DNA of 64,000 bases from Pyrrhoderma lamaoense (Eukaryota > Basidiomycota > Agaricomycetes > Hymenochaetales > Hymenochaetaceae), in NCBI GenBank assembly GCA_002794735.1, contig NBAZ01000005.1, positions 1,240,001 to 1,304,000 of the forward strand, written 5' to 3'. This document shows positions 24,119 to 36,283 of this stretch, piece after piece. A program made the translations under genes and the position numbers. The stretch's first letter is position 1. Every line of letters begins with the position of its first letter. The notes beneath the pieces were generated by a model. The model was not told where the DNA came from. It saw only the letters and a program-made list of their open reading frames with translations, and made no database searches.

Positions 24119-27100
24119 TTTGGTAATTAAGGGATGCCAGATGTGGGGGATTATGGAGGCAACGTATTAAGTGGTCAATGTGTTGGATAGATCAAATGGG
24201 TTAAGAAATAAGCTTTTCGGTAAGGTAAGATATGATAGGCTGAAGAACCAGTTCTGTTCGATCAGGAATAAGACTTTAACGCCTTGATCCTTCGTCCACG
24301 AGACGGAAAGATGACAGTTAATAGTTAATAGGCGGAAGTAGATAGTAAAGCCAGGGAAAGGTGGAGAAAGGACAGGACAGGTTTAAACTGTATGCGGTTT
24401 GAGACCTCTGATAGGAGCAAAAGTGGGTTGTTACCGAAGAGAGTTGTGAGGGGGATAAAGATTGGACAATGAGAAGTACAGGAGGGAAGGAGACGAGTGT
24501 AGATCGAAGAAGAGTGGGTAAAAAAGCAGGATGGAACCCACGGAAATTAAGGGATCAATTAGAATCACAGAACCGTAGATCGCGGGTATTCGAATCCAAA
24601 AGCCCCCATCCACGCCACAGTATTCATAATACCACGCGTCCACGTACGAGCGGAGCACGCGTACAGCACCGCGACCGGAGCAGTGCGAAAAGTAGCGTAA
24701 AGAGGCGAAATCAGAAGGGCGGAAAAGAAGAGAAGCCGGTCGGGAATAGATTGGTCAACGGGAGTTGGATGAGCAGACGAAGACAAGCAAATCAGTTGGA
24801 GCGTTCGCAGTTTGATGCAGTGAAATTAAGAGAATGGATGTACACATACCGAATAGAGGATGCCGAGACTGGATATGGTAGTTGGAAGTACGTTTTCGTA
24901 GTGTCAACACGCTAGTGCGTTGGTACTAGTACTAGGTGGGGGGATCGACAGTCAAGGACAAGGGGTATTCGAGCGTTCTCTAGGAGTGAATAAGATATAG
25001 ATAACGTTGACCGAAATGATATGAGGGGGCTACTGGCGGAGAAAGTGAGGCTATACGGGTGGGTGTTGAAACAAAGTGCAGCGGAAGGACGCGGGGAGAC
25101 GAGATAGAACACCAAGTGAATGGGTTACTTATCTCAGGTATGAATCCCGAACGCGTGCAGCACACGAGGATCTCAGAACACCAGAGTATAGTGAGTGAGG
25201 TTGAGCAAATCGCTGTATATGCGAGTATGCGAGCCTCGAGGCGTTGGTGGTGGTCCGAGTTGAAGAACCTGTAGAGCTCGGGGTTGAATGGGTGAGAGAG
25301 GAAGGACGGCGGTTGAGCTGACACGAGATACTTGACTAATATCCTCCTTCCACGATCATTCCATGAACTTAGTCGATTGCCCTCTAATTTCGCCCCTTTC
25401 TGATGGCGACAAAATACTCGACCCTTCGCTAATTCGTCCTCCGTATGTAATCTCCTCTCCTCCCTCTTGGCCACTTTTCCCCTCGACGTCGCCCCCTCTC
25501 TATCTCTCTCTTTCTCCCCAGATCCGGAATCAAATGACCCTCGTTCCTCCTTCCCTTTGTACTTAGCCAACTTCTTTGTTTCGCATGGATTTACCTCTCT
25601 GACAATGACGATGGCATTATATCGACAACAAACACTCGTTCCGCCTTAAATGCGCTCCCTTATGGCTCTCTGTTGGACGAAGTCTATGGACCTTTTACTT
25701 GCTTAGGTAATCAAACATCGTCCGAGGAAATGGTGGTGGTCTCTTTCAAAGCGCACCTTACGCTTCCCCGACTATTACCCCTCATTTGTGATTCCATTCC
25801 CCCTGCCAATCGCCACTGTCAAGTAAACAATGACCCTTTGGAATAGCAAACAGAGCTCATAACTGGCCATCATATGGCCTACTAACTGTAGGCCTTCTTG
25901 CCCTAATCGCTATTCATTCTATACGATTACAATAGTGCACGGACAAAATAAACATCAAATAACCTCTCCTAGGGTTCCATCCCATAATAGTCATAGTCTC
26001 AATGGCAGTATGAATTACAAAATAAAGCATAAACTTCACTTTACACATGCAATGAAAGAGTACGTGATGTGACACAGTTCCCTCGGCGCGCCGCTGAAGT
26101 GTGAACGGTTAGTATAGAGATCGGAACCGGAGCTTCGGTGACCGGGTAGCGGGCTTGTTCATATCCTGTCACAGGAGTCGAACTCTCTTACAACTCGTTT
26201 GAGACCGAAACTCATCCTAAGCATACACAGCCGTTACCTTACTACTCGTCTCTAGCAATTTCGAGGCACCCCTCAGCTCCTTTGCTCCATCAGTAAAAAA
26301 GAAAGCAATCTAGAAAAACAATGAAAGGACCAGATAATCAAATACACAGGATCGCAACTACCAACCATTATGTGTATGTAGTCCATTGCGACGTTAACAG
26401 CTAGACGAGACGACAACAATTATGTCATCCACACATGCTTCCACTATGGACTCAAATCCGGTCAAAATGACGGAAAAGAGTAATTATCCGTATCGTACTA
26501 CAATCACCCCATTCATTCCATTGTGTTTGTGCATCGCGCAGCGTGCACATACAATGTACAATAATATGCCAGATAGAGCAAATACTCCCCCTCCCCGCGT
26601 CGTAGATGTAACTTTAACAATTGCCCCATTTGCTTAGCCACTTACAATGATCCTCTTCCGTTGCCTAACCTGTTAATCAATTAATCTTAATTACCATCGC
26701 TACCCTCTTACCCCTTATCATATGCTCATATCCATCTGCCCCCGCAACCCCTCTCAACCTGATAAAGAAGAAGCCGCAACTGAACAGCTTATCCAAAAGG
26801 AGAAAAGGAAACTCGTCTACGTTCACTGGCTGAATGAAAGGAAACTCTTAGCTATAAGCTATTAATACACAGCATAATTCTCCCCCCCTAACTCGAATAC
26901 CATAATCCCCAGTCAGTATCAGTTGCCTGTTATGAAACCGAAGATCAAACAGAATTAATAAAGTAGGACCTCGGTTGTTCGATTAATATGTATTGAAACA
27001 AGTAACATCTATTTGTGTTGCAAAACTTAGTGAATATATAATGTTTGTAAATGTTTGATTGTGTCTGGTTGGGCACTTTTGGCCTGACAATTCAACGTCG

Positions 27101-28333
27101 GGGTCTCTCAGATAATTTTCGACTAGCCACCTGCTCTCTCAAAATAGTTATCATACTCGGGATATGCCGATGATCCTAACGCTTCTTTGATGATAATTAT
27201 AATAGCTGTTTATAACGTTGTATATCCACATTCTGGTTGCAAACCTGTTGAGTGATTTATCCCTTATGTTGATAAGGAGATTTTTAGTCCTCTTCGCACA
27301 TAGAGCTTCTCATACTTTGCTCCATCTCACTTGAGATTATTATAGTGGCTACTCTCAGAAGTAGATAATCAAGTGTGTTCTCCTGATTTCTCTAGATCTT
27401 ATTGTTTCGATGGCAGTTTTCAAATTGTCTCCATAATTCCACTAATTATGTACTCCAAGCGAGCACATAAAATTAAAGACTACAGTTTTGTTTTCTGTAA
27501 TATGATCGTATATATATGTCAAGAATAAAGTTTTTGTCTATTATGAATAAAAATCTTGGCTTCTGTATGCTTTTGTGCATGTGGTATTTCCAGGTATTCT
27601 AGATGAGCCTTGACTCTGAGTCAAAAGCCTCGTTATTCGAGACTACTGAAAGAAGTATTGAGTGAGACAGCGCACCACAAGATAATTGCCGAGATATTTA
27701 GACTTTAGCTTAAGAATTTTGCATTAGCCACCTTCTAAGATCTTCTCTTCTCTTCGTAATACTAAGCAAGAACGGGCACAAGAAAAGGAGAGTTATACTT
27801 AACTATGCCAAAAACCTGAACCTACATGTATTAGGCGTGTATTGTTATAATATGTACTCTTGCATGTTTTATAATGCATAGGTGCGTGTAAACCATGTAC
27901 TAGTACTTAGCAATGTATGAATATTCTGAGAAAACTGTTCGTAGATCATCTGCACATATAATATTATAAATTATTTCTCAATTCAAACGAAGAATATTTT
28001 GAGTCCATCACCATACCTTACTGTTCCTAAAGACGATCGTCACCATGCCTCAAATCATACTTTCGAGTAACAGACCGATCCAAATGATATCTCAATCCTT
28101 TTCACTCAAAAATTTGACTTTGGAAACAATACAATTGTGAAAATAATGCGATATATAATACAATATAATAGTACAAGTGACTAGGAGAACAACAAATCTG
28201 TGATATGAAAAGTAAAGTGCTTGAATGTGTATTAAATATGGTTGAACTTCCATGGGTAGCCTAACTCATAATCAATACTCCAGTGGTTATTGGATCGCGA
28301 AGGGAACGATCAACTTTCTTTCTCGGTTTATCA
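24119..28333. other. 4.2 kb without a recognisable gene
   Basis: Upstream of the zinc-finger gene. The many short ORFs overlap each other on both strands and carry no motif. 24400-25600 is higher in GC than the rest and could be a long 5' leader or promoter of the zinc-finger gene. 26900-28100 is AT-rich and featureless. At 28136-28195 there is a copy of the downstream block of the LRR array (gtgaaaataatgcga and gagaacaac), with no gene left in front of it. Confidence 0.5.
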
Positions 28334-29200
28334 AGCATTACACAATCGGAGACCTTGTGTATTGATACCAGTTTCTGGAGAGGGAAATGCCGTAAGAAAT
28401 GCTAATTTCAAAAGAGCATGGGCTACTGAGTAAGGCATCTTCATTGCATTTCCTTTTAGTTTGGAACTGTCTCAACGTACTTGGACGGGCACTCAATCTC
28501 CAAAAGATCAAACTCCTCCCCTGCTCTTCAACATTAGAAAGCGAACCCCCTAATGCCATCATCAAAATTGAAAGCTTCTATCATGCAGAGTTCAGTTTTC
28601 GGGGCAGCTCCTTTATGATTGTCGAACCACTTTTTTCGAGTATCACTTTGCCTGGTCTATTTGAGCTATCTGTAAACGTTTATAATGATGTCAAGCTGAA
28701 AGACATCACAAAACAAGCACAAAGTGTTCGTAGATACAGATGGTTGAGAAGCTTGCTGGGACGGTCCGGGGCTTTCGAAAGGATCAAAAACTTCACCATC
28801 ACGTCCGAAGAGGAGTAGGACAAAGAAGGCCTATAACGTAACGAAGAGAACGGGACTCAAGACCGAAGCGAAAGAGGTTATGAAGATAAGAGAGGATTAT
28901 TGCCCCTTCTCTTAGAGCTGAAATCCATTCAGCATATCGAAATAACCTCCTGCATCAGTCTCACACGTCGATTCTTCGATACTATCAAATCTAATCCGGA
29001 TTCGTTCCAAGAACTCGAAACAATCACTTTCACGAACTGTACGTTCGGCTACTTACATGATGGAAAAGTGAGTGAAGAAGTCCTCGAAGATGCAGGATGT
29101 GCATACAATGCAATGATGGAATCTCGCCGCGGGAAACCAAACATATTAAATGATATTTATAGCTAACTTTGAATATTGTGACCTTAGAAAATGGATTCTT
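28334..29200 (+). pseudogene. LRR-like array copy 1, truncated and stopped
   Basis: Matches the second half of copy 4 almost codon for codon (RGLLPLLLELKSIQHIEIT, GYLHDGKVSEEVLEDAG). The first ~110 codons are missing; homology fades in near 28334 with a scrambled start. Two in-frame stops, TAG at 28816-28818 and TAA at 28834-28836, replace sense codons found in copy 4, and the frame stays open around them. The last codons diverge after 29140 and the sequence runs into the upstream block of copy 2. It is closest to copy 4, so it probably arose from that subtype. Confidence 0.88.
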
Positions 29201-29671
29201 CGAATATAGCATTTCTTGCAAGAGGGATAAAGGCTCCTGCCCTCGACTAAAAGAAAGTAACATTCAAATTAGCTACTTACCTCTATTGTCAATAGCCGTC
29301 GTAACCACAGAACCTTCGGGTACTCATACATGCTATTCCCTTCGATGATAGTTCCGGTTAAATAAAGAATGCACAATTTTCGATTTTCGTGATAAGGGCC
29401 ACCCACACATAATTGCCTTTGTTTTTTTGTTATAGCTATACAGTAGAGATGTTAGATCCTAGACAAATTTAGGTATATTCTATATTATATTATTTCGGCT
29501 AGAAACGTCGGCAAGTTGTAGAACAATAAACAAAGTAATAGAACCACAGTGGCTAATGGGTATAAAAGCACTACTCAAAGCTTCAGTCAACCATCAAGGC
29601 CTCATCTACTTCTCCGTACCCACAGAACTCATCTCACCCGGAAACGTACTGCTAGCGATAATCCATTTGTC
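29200..29671 (+). promoter_or_regulatory. Duplicated upstream block and TATA box, copy 2
   Basis: The block (agagggataaaggctcctgc, cctttgtttttttg, gaacaataaacaaa) recurs before copies 3 and 4. A TATA box, TATAAAAG, starts at 29561, 111 bp before the ATG at 29672. The preceding gtggctaatggg is open in frame but has no ATG, so it is most likely promoter and 5'UTR rather than coding. Confidence 0.7.
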
Positions 29672-30967
29672 ATGGTTAATATCGTCATTAGAAGCCTGAT
29701 CGACAATCAAAAAAACGACCCAAAACTTCTTCGTATAGAAGGTTTATTGGATCCTTTCATATTACAAAATCCACGGGTTTTGTTTGATATTGATATCGAT
29801 CTGAAAAACGAGGATGTACCGGATGCTGAAAGCCTGTTATCTCTGCTTAATGCGGTGGTGGGCATCCAAGACCGATGGCATAGTTTCAGATTAGTTCTCT
29901 GCGTTGAGGAGGATAGAATGCCTGAATGTGTATTCATTATGACGAATCTTCCACATATAACCAAACTCATACTTGACACCCCACCAGCGGCTAATGAATC
30001 TCAAAAGGGACAAACAACTTTCTATCTCATGTTGTCAGGCAGTACATTTTTGGAGACGTTGCGTATCAAAGCCGATGTCGTGATGGAGGAAATGTCCAAG
30101 CATCTGTGCCATTCAATGCCACATTTGAAAGAACTCGAGCTGATAAGTATAAAATCGGCATCGTCTTTTCCATCAGTCCGGCACTGCCTCAACGTACTTT
30201 ACCAGGCACCCAATCTCCAGACGATCAGACTCCTCCCCTGCTTTTCAACATTAGACAGCAAACTCCCTGATGACATTATCAAACTTGAAAGCCTCTATCA
30301 TGCAGAGTTCAGCTCTTGGGATAGCTCCTTTATGACCCTCAAGCTACTTCTCTCAGGAATCAATTTGCCTGGTCTAACAGAGCTATCTATAAGCGTATAC
30401 AACGATGTCGAGATGAACGACATAAAAAGACGAGCACAAAGTGTTCGTAGATATAGATGGTTAAGAAGCTTGCTAGGACGGTCCGGAGCTTTCGAAAAAA
30501 TCAAAGAATTTACCATTTCATCCAATGAAGAGGAAGGAGTGGAGGTAGAAGAAGCTCCAGTACGTGAAGTTGAGGAAGAGATAGATAACAGAGACGAAGA
30601 AGATTATAGTGATAAAAGAGGATTGATGTGCCTTCTTTTGGACATGAAATCCGTCGAAGAAATCACTATATGCCGCTGCTTCAGTCTTACGGGTCAGTTC
30701 CTGGACATTATTAAGGGTCATACAGATTCATTCCAATACCTCCAAGAATTCACTTTTAAAGAGTGCAGATTTGGCTCCTTGCCTAATGAGGAGTTAGATG
30801 ATGAAGCCGTACAAGAGGTATTCAATGAATCCGTGGCATTGGCGGGATTCGAGCATCTACGTAAAGTTGTATTCGGTTTTGATGGTTGTGGCGTTATCGA
30901 AGTAATGACAAGGAAGAATTCAGGTCGTTCTGGTAATAGATCTCAATGGTTTGATGTGAAGATTTGA
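29672..30967 (+). CDS. LRR-like protein of tandem array, copy 2 (intact)
   Basis: Intronless, 431 residues from the ATG at 29672 (MVNIVIRSLID), which is conserved in copies 3 and 4. It has irregular repeats of the LRR type seen in mushroom F-box/LRR proteins (PHLKELELISIK, APNLQTIRLLPC, LPGLTELSISVYND, LLDMKSVEEITICRC), but no F-box was recognised at the N-terminus. An acidic spacer (near 30530-30610, many E and D) splits the repeat region. The motif RRAQSVRRYRWLRSLLGRSGAFEKIK is the best-kept part between copies. Function unknown; an F-box-less substrate-recognition protein or a degenerate member of the F-box expansion are the obvious options. Cytoplasmic or nuclear by absence of signal peptide and membrane segments. 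Confidence 0.85.
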   Translation: MVNIVIRSLIDNQKNDPKLLRIEGLLDPFILQNPRVLFDIDIDLKNEDVPDAESLLSLLNAVVGIQDRWHSFRLVLCVEEDRMPECVFIMTNLPHITKLILDTPPAANESQKGQTTFYLMLSGSTFLETLRIKADVVMEEMSKHLCHSMPHLKELELISIKSASSFPSVRHCLNVLYQAPNLQTIRLLPCFSTLDSKLPDDIIKLESLYHAEFSSWDSSFMTLKLLLSGINLPGLTELSISVYNDVEMNDIKRRAQSVRRYRWLRSLLGRSGAFEKIKEFTISSNEEEGVEVEEAPVREVEEEIDNRDEEDYSDKRGLMCLLLDMKSVEEITICRCFSLTGQFLDIIKGHTDSFQYLQEFTFKECRFGSLPNEELDDEAVQEVFNESVALAGFEHLRKVVFGFDGCGVIEVMTRKNSGRSGNRSQWFDVKI

Positions 30968-32060
30968 CATGTATGGAGATGAATCCATATGTTGGATGAA
31001 CCCAAACTAGCAGCATCTATAGTATATAGACGTACACACAATTACTTGCCATATGTATAAGAAGCAACTACCTATAGACAATTATCTTGACTCACTATGG
31101 TGCTTGAATGCATGCATATAATATTCTAAGCGTACCAGGTTTTTCGAGTGGGACTGACAGATGTTGGAATCAAGCTCGTAGCCTACCTAGAGTTGTCGCT
31201 GAAAATACATTCTGAGTATGAATGAAGATGTGAAGAACAGATTATAGGACGGCAATAAAGTAAGTGGAATACAAGACGTTATCAATTAAAGATGGAATTT
31301 GCATTGCAGCGATATAATCATACGTATTTTCTTCTCGTCGCATTACTCCGCAAGAACCAATCCAGAAAAGGTATCTTACACCTAAGAAAACAAAAATATT
31401 GATTTTACACGGAGACACGTACTAGATAATTAAAACCATGTCATAATCATGTCCAAGTTTATGTACAGAATGCGAATATATGTAAGCAAAAATTCCCAAC
31501 TAGGTTCAATTTATAACAGTTCACTCAAGATTAATTAGGATTTCGTTACCGGAAGTCAACTGCTTATGGGAGTAGCCCTACGTTAGATTTTCAAAGACTA
31601 CCGTAATTACATGTAAACAATCAGACTAATCTCGTCAGTATATCAACTTTCGCTCACAAATTTGAATGTATTAATATTGCGTTTGTGAGAAAAATGCGAT
31701 TTATGTTACGATGACATATTACAAACAACAACGAGAACAACGATGGTGTATGAGGGAGTAAGAGAAAAAGATAGTATAGAGTACAACAACTATGATCGTT
31801 AACATTTATCAGAAGGATCAGATGTTTTAAATTTTGCGACGAGAGTTGTGTTTATGAAACGATGATAAAGAAAGATCTGCAAAGTTGCGATGGTAGTAAA
31901 ACAATTATAGATAATGAGATATCAATAAACTCCCGTGAGAGGCCATCCTGGCGTGGTAAAGGTTTTTGTCGAGCGACCAACTATGCATGAATAACATAGC
32001 TAAAGCAGACACCCATCGCATCTTCAAACCAGAAACTTGATTTTATTGGATAGAGCATTT
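30968..32060. repeat. Downstream block of array unit 2
   Basis: Shares long stretches with the regions after copies 3 and 4: gcttgaatgcatgcatat near 31100, ccaggtttttcgag near 31135, gtttgtgagaaaaatgcga near 31682, and gagaacaacg near 31733. No gene. AT-rich. Confidence 0.7.
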
Positions 32061-32495
32061 TTGTGAGAGGGACAAAGGCTCCCGCCCTCATTTAAAAGAA
32101 AGTAATATTCGAATCAGCTAATCGCCTCTACTGACAATAGTGACAATAGCCATCGTAACCACAGAGGTTCTGTGTAGTCATGCATGCTACTTCCTTTGAT
32201 GGTTCCGATTAATTGTGAATAGGCACCACCCATACGTACTTGCCTTTGTCTTTTTGTTACGATTATACTGTAGAGATGATAAATCCTAGACATAGCTAGG
32301 AAGATTATATTATTTCGGTAGAAATCATTAGCAAGTTTCATGTTGTAGAACAATAAACAAAATAATAGAACTACGGTGGCTAATGGGTATAAAATCACAA
32401 CGAAGCATCAGTCAACCTTCAAGACCTCGTCTCCTTCTCGCACGCACAGAAATTATCTTCCCCGGAAACGTACTGCCAGTGATAAAGCGTTCGTC
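32060..32495 (+). promoter_or_regulatory. Duplicated upstream block and TATA box, copy 3
   Basis: Same block as before copies 2 and 4 (agagggacaaaggctcccgc, gaacaataaacaaaataata). TATAAAAT starts at 32388, 108 bp before the ATG at 32496. The promoter looks intact although the gene is broken. Confidence 0.7.
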
Positions 32496-33640
32496 ATGGT
32501 CAAAAAATTCGTCATTAGAAGCCTGATCGACAATCAAAAAAACGACCCAAAACTTCATTGTATAGAATGTTCTTTCAAATTACAAGACACATCGGATTTG
32601 TTTGATATTGATATCGAACTGAAAAACGAGGATGTACCGGATGCTGAAAGTCTGTTAGCTTTACTTCATGCGGTGGTGGATATTCAAGACCGATGGCATA
32701 GTTTCAGATTAATCCTCCACGATATGATGGATAAAATGCCTGGAGAGGTTTTTGACATATGTGATCTACCAAATATACGGACACTCATCATTGACACTCC
32801 AATGGACAATAGACCTTTGAAGACCACATCAGCCTTCATGCTCGATTTGTTAAACAGTACGCAATTGGAGATTTTGTGTCTTGATGGAAATGTCCTGGTA
32901 CACGACGTGATGTGCATGATGCCAGAGTTAAAAAATCTTGAGCTGATGAGTAAGGCACCCTCGCTACCTTTCCCGTCCATCTTGGACTGTTTCAACATAC
33001 TAAACATGGCGCCCAATCTCGAAACAATCAAACTTTGCCCGTGCACTTCAAATTCAATCACCGAGCTCCTCCATGCCTTTATCACTTCTAGAAAAGTCTG
33101 TCAAGCGCAGTTCTTCTCTCGTGGTAGCTCCTTGAGGTCTATCGAGTCACTAGTTGCAATTTTACCTTTGGATATTAGAAACAGAGTTTTTTGTACCTAT
33201 TTACAATGATGAGGACTTCACAATGCGTATTCAATGTGTTCGAAGATATAAATGGATCAAAAACTTGCTGAGGCGTTTTACGTCTTTTGAAAAGATCAAA
33301 ACAATAACTATTTCATCCAAAGAGGAGGAGGAAGGGGAAGCAGGGGCTCTAGTACGTGAAGAATAAGACGGGATAAGGGACCAAGACGAAGAAGATTACA
33401 GTGATGAAAGAGGATTGATATACGTTCTTTCGGACATGAAATTCGTTTAATTCATCATCAATGTACTACTGAATTAGTATCATGGGTTATTTCTTTCATT
33501 TATTATAATAAATGATCATCCAGATTCGTTCCAAAACCTCCGTAAAATCACTTTTGTAAAGTGAAAGTGAAGCTACTTGCATAATGGGAAGGTGAATCAC
33601 GAAGTCGTCAAAGAGGTTCTCGATGCAATTGTGGAATTGA
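32496..33640 (+). pseudogene. LRR-like array copy 3, frameshifted
   Basis: Starts with a good ATG (MVKKFVIRSLIDNQKND) and reads well to about 33180, then loses frame at a T6 run (33187-33192) relative to copies 2 and 4. The frame change is equivalent to one extra base or two missing ones, unlike the one-base losses seen right of 38 kb. The continuing homology (VRRYKWIKNLLRRFTSFEKIK) lies in another frame and stops at 33364-33366. Further in-frame stops follow (near 33448 and 33475) and the end is shortened. Several separate lesions make a true pseudogene more likely than a read error. Confidence 0.85.
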
Positions 33641-34550
33641 GGAAATTGCCCCAGAGTAGCAGCATGTATAATATATAAGTACATGCAGTTTCTTGTCATA
33701 TGCATGATACTTACCCTCTTATAAACGAGCATCTTGACACCCTACAATGCTTGAATGCGTGCATATGATATTCTAAGTATACTGGGTATTTCGAATAGTC
33801 TTGATAAAATATTAACATTAAGCTTGTAACGTACCTGTAGAGGTGTGTCCAGAGTGACATTCCGAAGATGCAGATGTGATGAACAGACATAAGGACGACA
33901 AGATAGTAAGTCAAATACAAAGACTTTGTTGATTAAGGACGGACTTTGCACACCTTCTCTTCGCATTACTCACAAGAACCAGTCCAGAAAAGGTATCGTA
34001 CGCCTAACTTGATAAAAAAAAAACTAATTTTACAAGTAGACACGTATCAGATAATGTAAACCATTATAATATCTAGATCTATCTACAAAACTTCAATACA
34101 TGTAAGCAATCTATCCATAGTTAGGTTGACCTTGCGTTAATTCATTCGTCAATAATGTATAAATTCATTACCGGAAATCATCTGTTTATAGAAGTAGTTC
34201 TACATTAGATTTTAGAGACCACGTGATTACGTGATCGATATTAGACGTATCATTTAATTTAAAAGTGCGTTTGTGAAAACAATGCAATTTATGATATTCA
34301 TGATGTTAAATCACAGATGACAGGGAGAACAACGACGATGGTAGGGAGAGGAAGAAGAAGAGACCAATGACTGACATTTACCAGAAGAATCAAATGTTTA
34401 AGATTTTGCGATGAGAATGTGCTTAAGAAATGGTGATAAAGATTTGCAAAGAAATAAAACTGAGACTATGTTGTTTTCTGTGCTTATGATAGTAGTAAAA
34501 CAATAGACAAAGCACACACTCAACGCGACTTCAAAATTAAAAAAATAAAC
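33641..34550. repeat. Downstream block of array unit 3
   Basis: Repeats the landmarks of units 2 and 4: gcttgaatgcgtgcatat near 33750, gggtatttcgaatag near 33783, gcgtttgtgaaaacaatgca near 34266, and gggagaacaacga near 34322. No gene seen. Confidence 0.7.
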
Positions 34551-34999
34551 TCTCTTGCATATTGCATTCCTTGTAAGAGGGACAAAGGCTTCCATCCATA
34601 ACAAAGGGAGGGTAGTATTCGAATTAGCTACTTACCTCTATTGGCGATGGCCATCGTAACTACAGAACCCTTGGGTATTCATACATACTACTCCCTTTGA
34701 TGGTTCTGGTTAACTGGTGCCACCCATCGCACTTGTCTTTGTTTTTTTTTTTGTTGTAGCTACATTATAGAGATGATAGATCATAGACATAGCTAAGCAT
34801 ATTATAATATCTCGATAGAAATCATTAGCAAGGTTCATGTTGTAGAACAATAAACAAAAAAAATAGCACTACAGTGGCTAATAGGTATAAAAGCACAACT
34901 CAAAAAAGCTTCAGTCAACCATCAAGACCTCATCTCCTTCTCCACACGCACAGAAATCATCTCACCCGGAAACGTACTGCCAGCGATAAACCGTTCGTC
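34550..34999 (+). promoter_or_regulatory. Duplicated upstream block and TATA box, copy 4
   Basis: The upstream block recurs (agagggacaaaggcttcc, gaacaataaacaaa). TATAAAAG starts at 34886, 114 bp before the ATG at 35000. Spacing and flanks are as in copies 2 and 3. Confidence 0.7.
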
Positions 35000-36283
35000 A
35001 TGCCCAAATTCGTCATTAGAAGCCTGGTAGACCTTTCAAAAAATCTTGTAGAAGATAAATTTGCAGGAGGTTCATGGACATTTCCCGGACAAATCGATCC
35101 AGACAGCTTGTACGATATTGATATTGATCTAGTTAAGGAGGATGTGTCAGATGCTCAGAGTCTGTTATCTCTACTTAACTCATTGGCTGGCTTTCAAGAA
35201 AGATGGAGTAGTCTCAGATTGATTCTCCGCAATATGGAAGGAGCCAAATACATATTTGGTGGTTTGCCAAGTTTGAAGTATCTGATAATCGAGACTGTTG
35301 ATGATGGACCCTCGAAGGACCCATTGGCTTTCATACTCAATTTATCCGCCAGTACACAATTGGAGACGTTGTGTATCAAAGCCAATGTCTGGACGGGGGA
35401 AATGCCCCTGCCCCCTACAATGCTATGTTTAAAAGAACTGGAGCTGACGAGTAAGGCATCTTCATCGCCTTTCCCATCAGTCGGGCTCTGTCTCAACGTA
35501 CTTGAACGGGCACCCAACCTCCAAACGATCAAACTTTTCCCCTGCTCTTCACCCTCCGACAGCAACCTCCCCAATGTCAATTTCGTACTTGAAAACGTTT
35601 CTCATGCAGAGTTCAGTTCTCGGGACAGCTCCTTTGAGATTCTCGAGCCACTACTTTTAAGGATTACTCTGCCTGGTCTGACAGAGCTATCTATAAACGT
35701 ATACAATGATGCTGAATTGGACGACATCACAAGACGAGCACAAAGTGTTCGTAGATATAGATGGATAAGAAGTCTTCTAGCACGGTCCGGAGCTTTCGAA
35801 AAGATCAAAACAATTACCATCACGTCCGAAGAGGAGGAAGAGGAAAGAGAAGGACTAGAACGTAACGAAGAAAACGGGATGCAAGACCGAAGCGAAAGAG
35901 GTTATGAAGATAAGAGAGGATTATTGCCCCTTCTCTTAGAGCTGAAATCCATACAACATATCGAAATAACCTCCTGCAACAGTCTCACACGCCGATTCTT
36001 CGATACTATCAAATCCAATCCAGATTCATTCCAAAAACTCGAAACAATCACTTTCACGAACTGTACGTTTGGCTACTTACATGATGGGAAAGTGAATGAA
36101 GAAGTCCTCGAAGATGCAGGATGTGCATACAATGCAATGATGGAATCTCGCCGCGAGAAACCAAGTAAACTCACGGTCAACTTCAGAAATTGCGACCTTA
36201 CAAAACCGGAGATAGAGGTAACGCACACGTCTAATGATGGTGCTCTATTCTTAGAAGGCAATGATTTGATGATGGAGGAATGA
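35000..36283 (+). CDS. LRR-like protein of tandem array, copy 4 (intact)
   Basis: Intronless, 427 residues from the ATG at 35000 (MPKFVIRSLVDLSKN). Same layout as copy 2: LRR-like segments (LPSLKYLIIETVDD, CLKELELTSKASS, APNLQTIKLFPC, LPGLTELSINVYND), the conserved RRAQSVRRYRWIRSLLARSGAFEKIK block, an acidic spacer, and C-terminal repeats (LLLELKSIQHIEITSC, LETITFTNCTFGYLHDGK). The N-terminal third differs most from copy 2, and the C-terminal third differs most in kind: copy 4 and copy 1 share one C-terminal type, copy 2 has another. No F-box recognised. Function unknown. Confidence 0.85.
   Translation: MPKFVIRSLVDLSKNLVEDKFAGGSWTFPGQIDPDSLYDIDIDLVKEDVSDAQSLLSLLNSLAGFQERWSSLRLILRNMEGAKYIFGGLPSLKYLIIETVDDGPSKDPLAFILNLSASTQLETLCIKANVWTGEMPLPPTMLCLKELELTSKASSSPFPSVGLCLNVLERAPNLQTIKLFPCSSPSDSNLPNVNFVLENVSHAEFSSRDSSFEILEPLLLRITLPGLTELSINVYNDAELDDITRRAQSVRRYRWIRSLLARSGAFEKIKTITITSEEEEEEREGLERNEENGMQDRSERGYEDKRGLLPLLLELKSIQHIEITSCNSLTRRFFDTIKSNPDSFQKLETITFTNCTFGYLHDGKVNEEVLEDAGCAYNAMMESRREKPSKLTVNFRNCDLTKPEIEVTHTSNDGALFLEGNDLMMEE

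Noticed and set aside
24469..25570. Overlapping ORFs of 67-196 codons on both strands
   Set aside because: They overlap each other on opposite strands, lack motifs, and follow the local base composition.
29549..29671. N-terminal extension of array copy 2 (and the like for copies 3 and 4)
   Set aside because: Begins with GTG, contains the TATA box, and the next ATG is conserved in all copies.
33180..33200. Treating the break in array copy 3 as another one-base read deletion
   Set aside because: The shift is in the other direction and further stops and deletions follow, so it is better read as a pseudogene.
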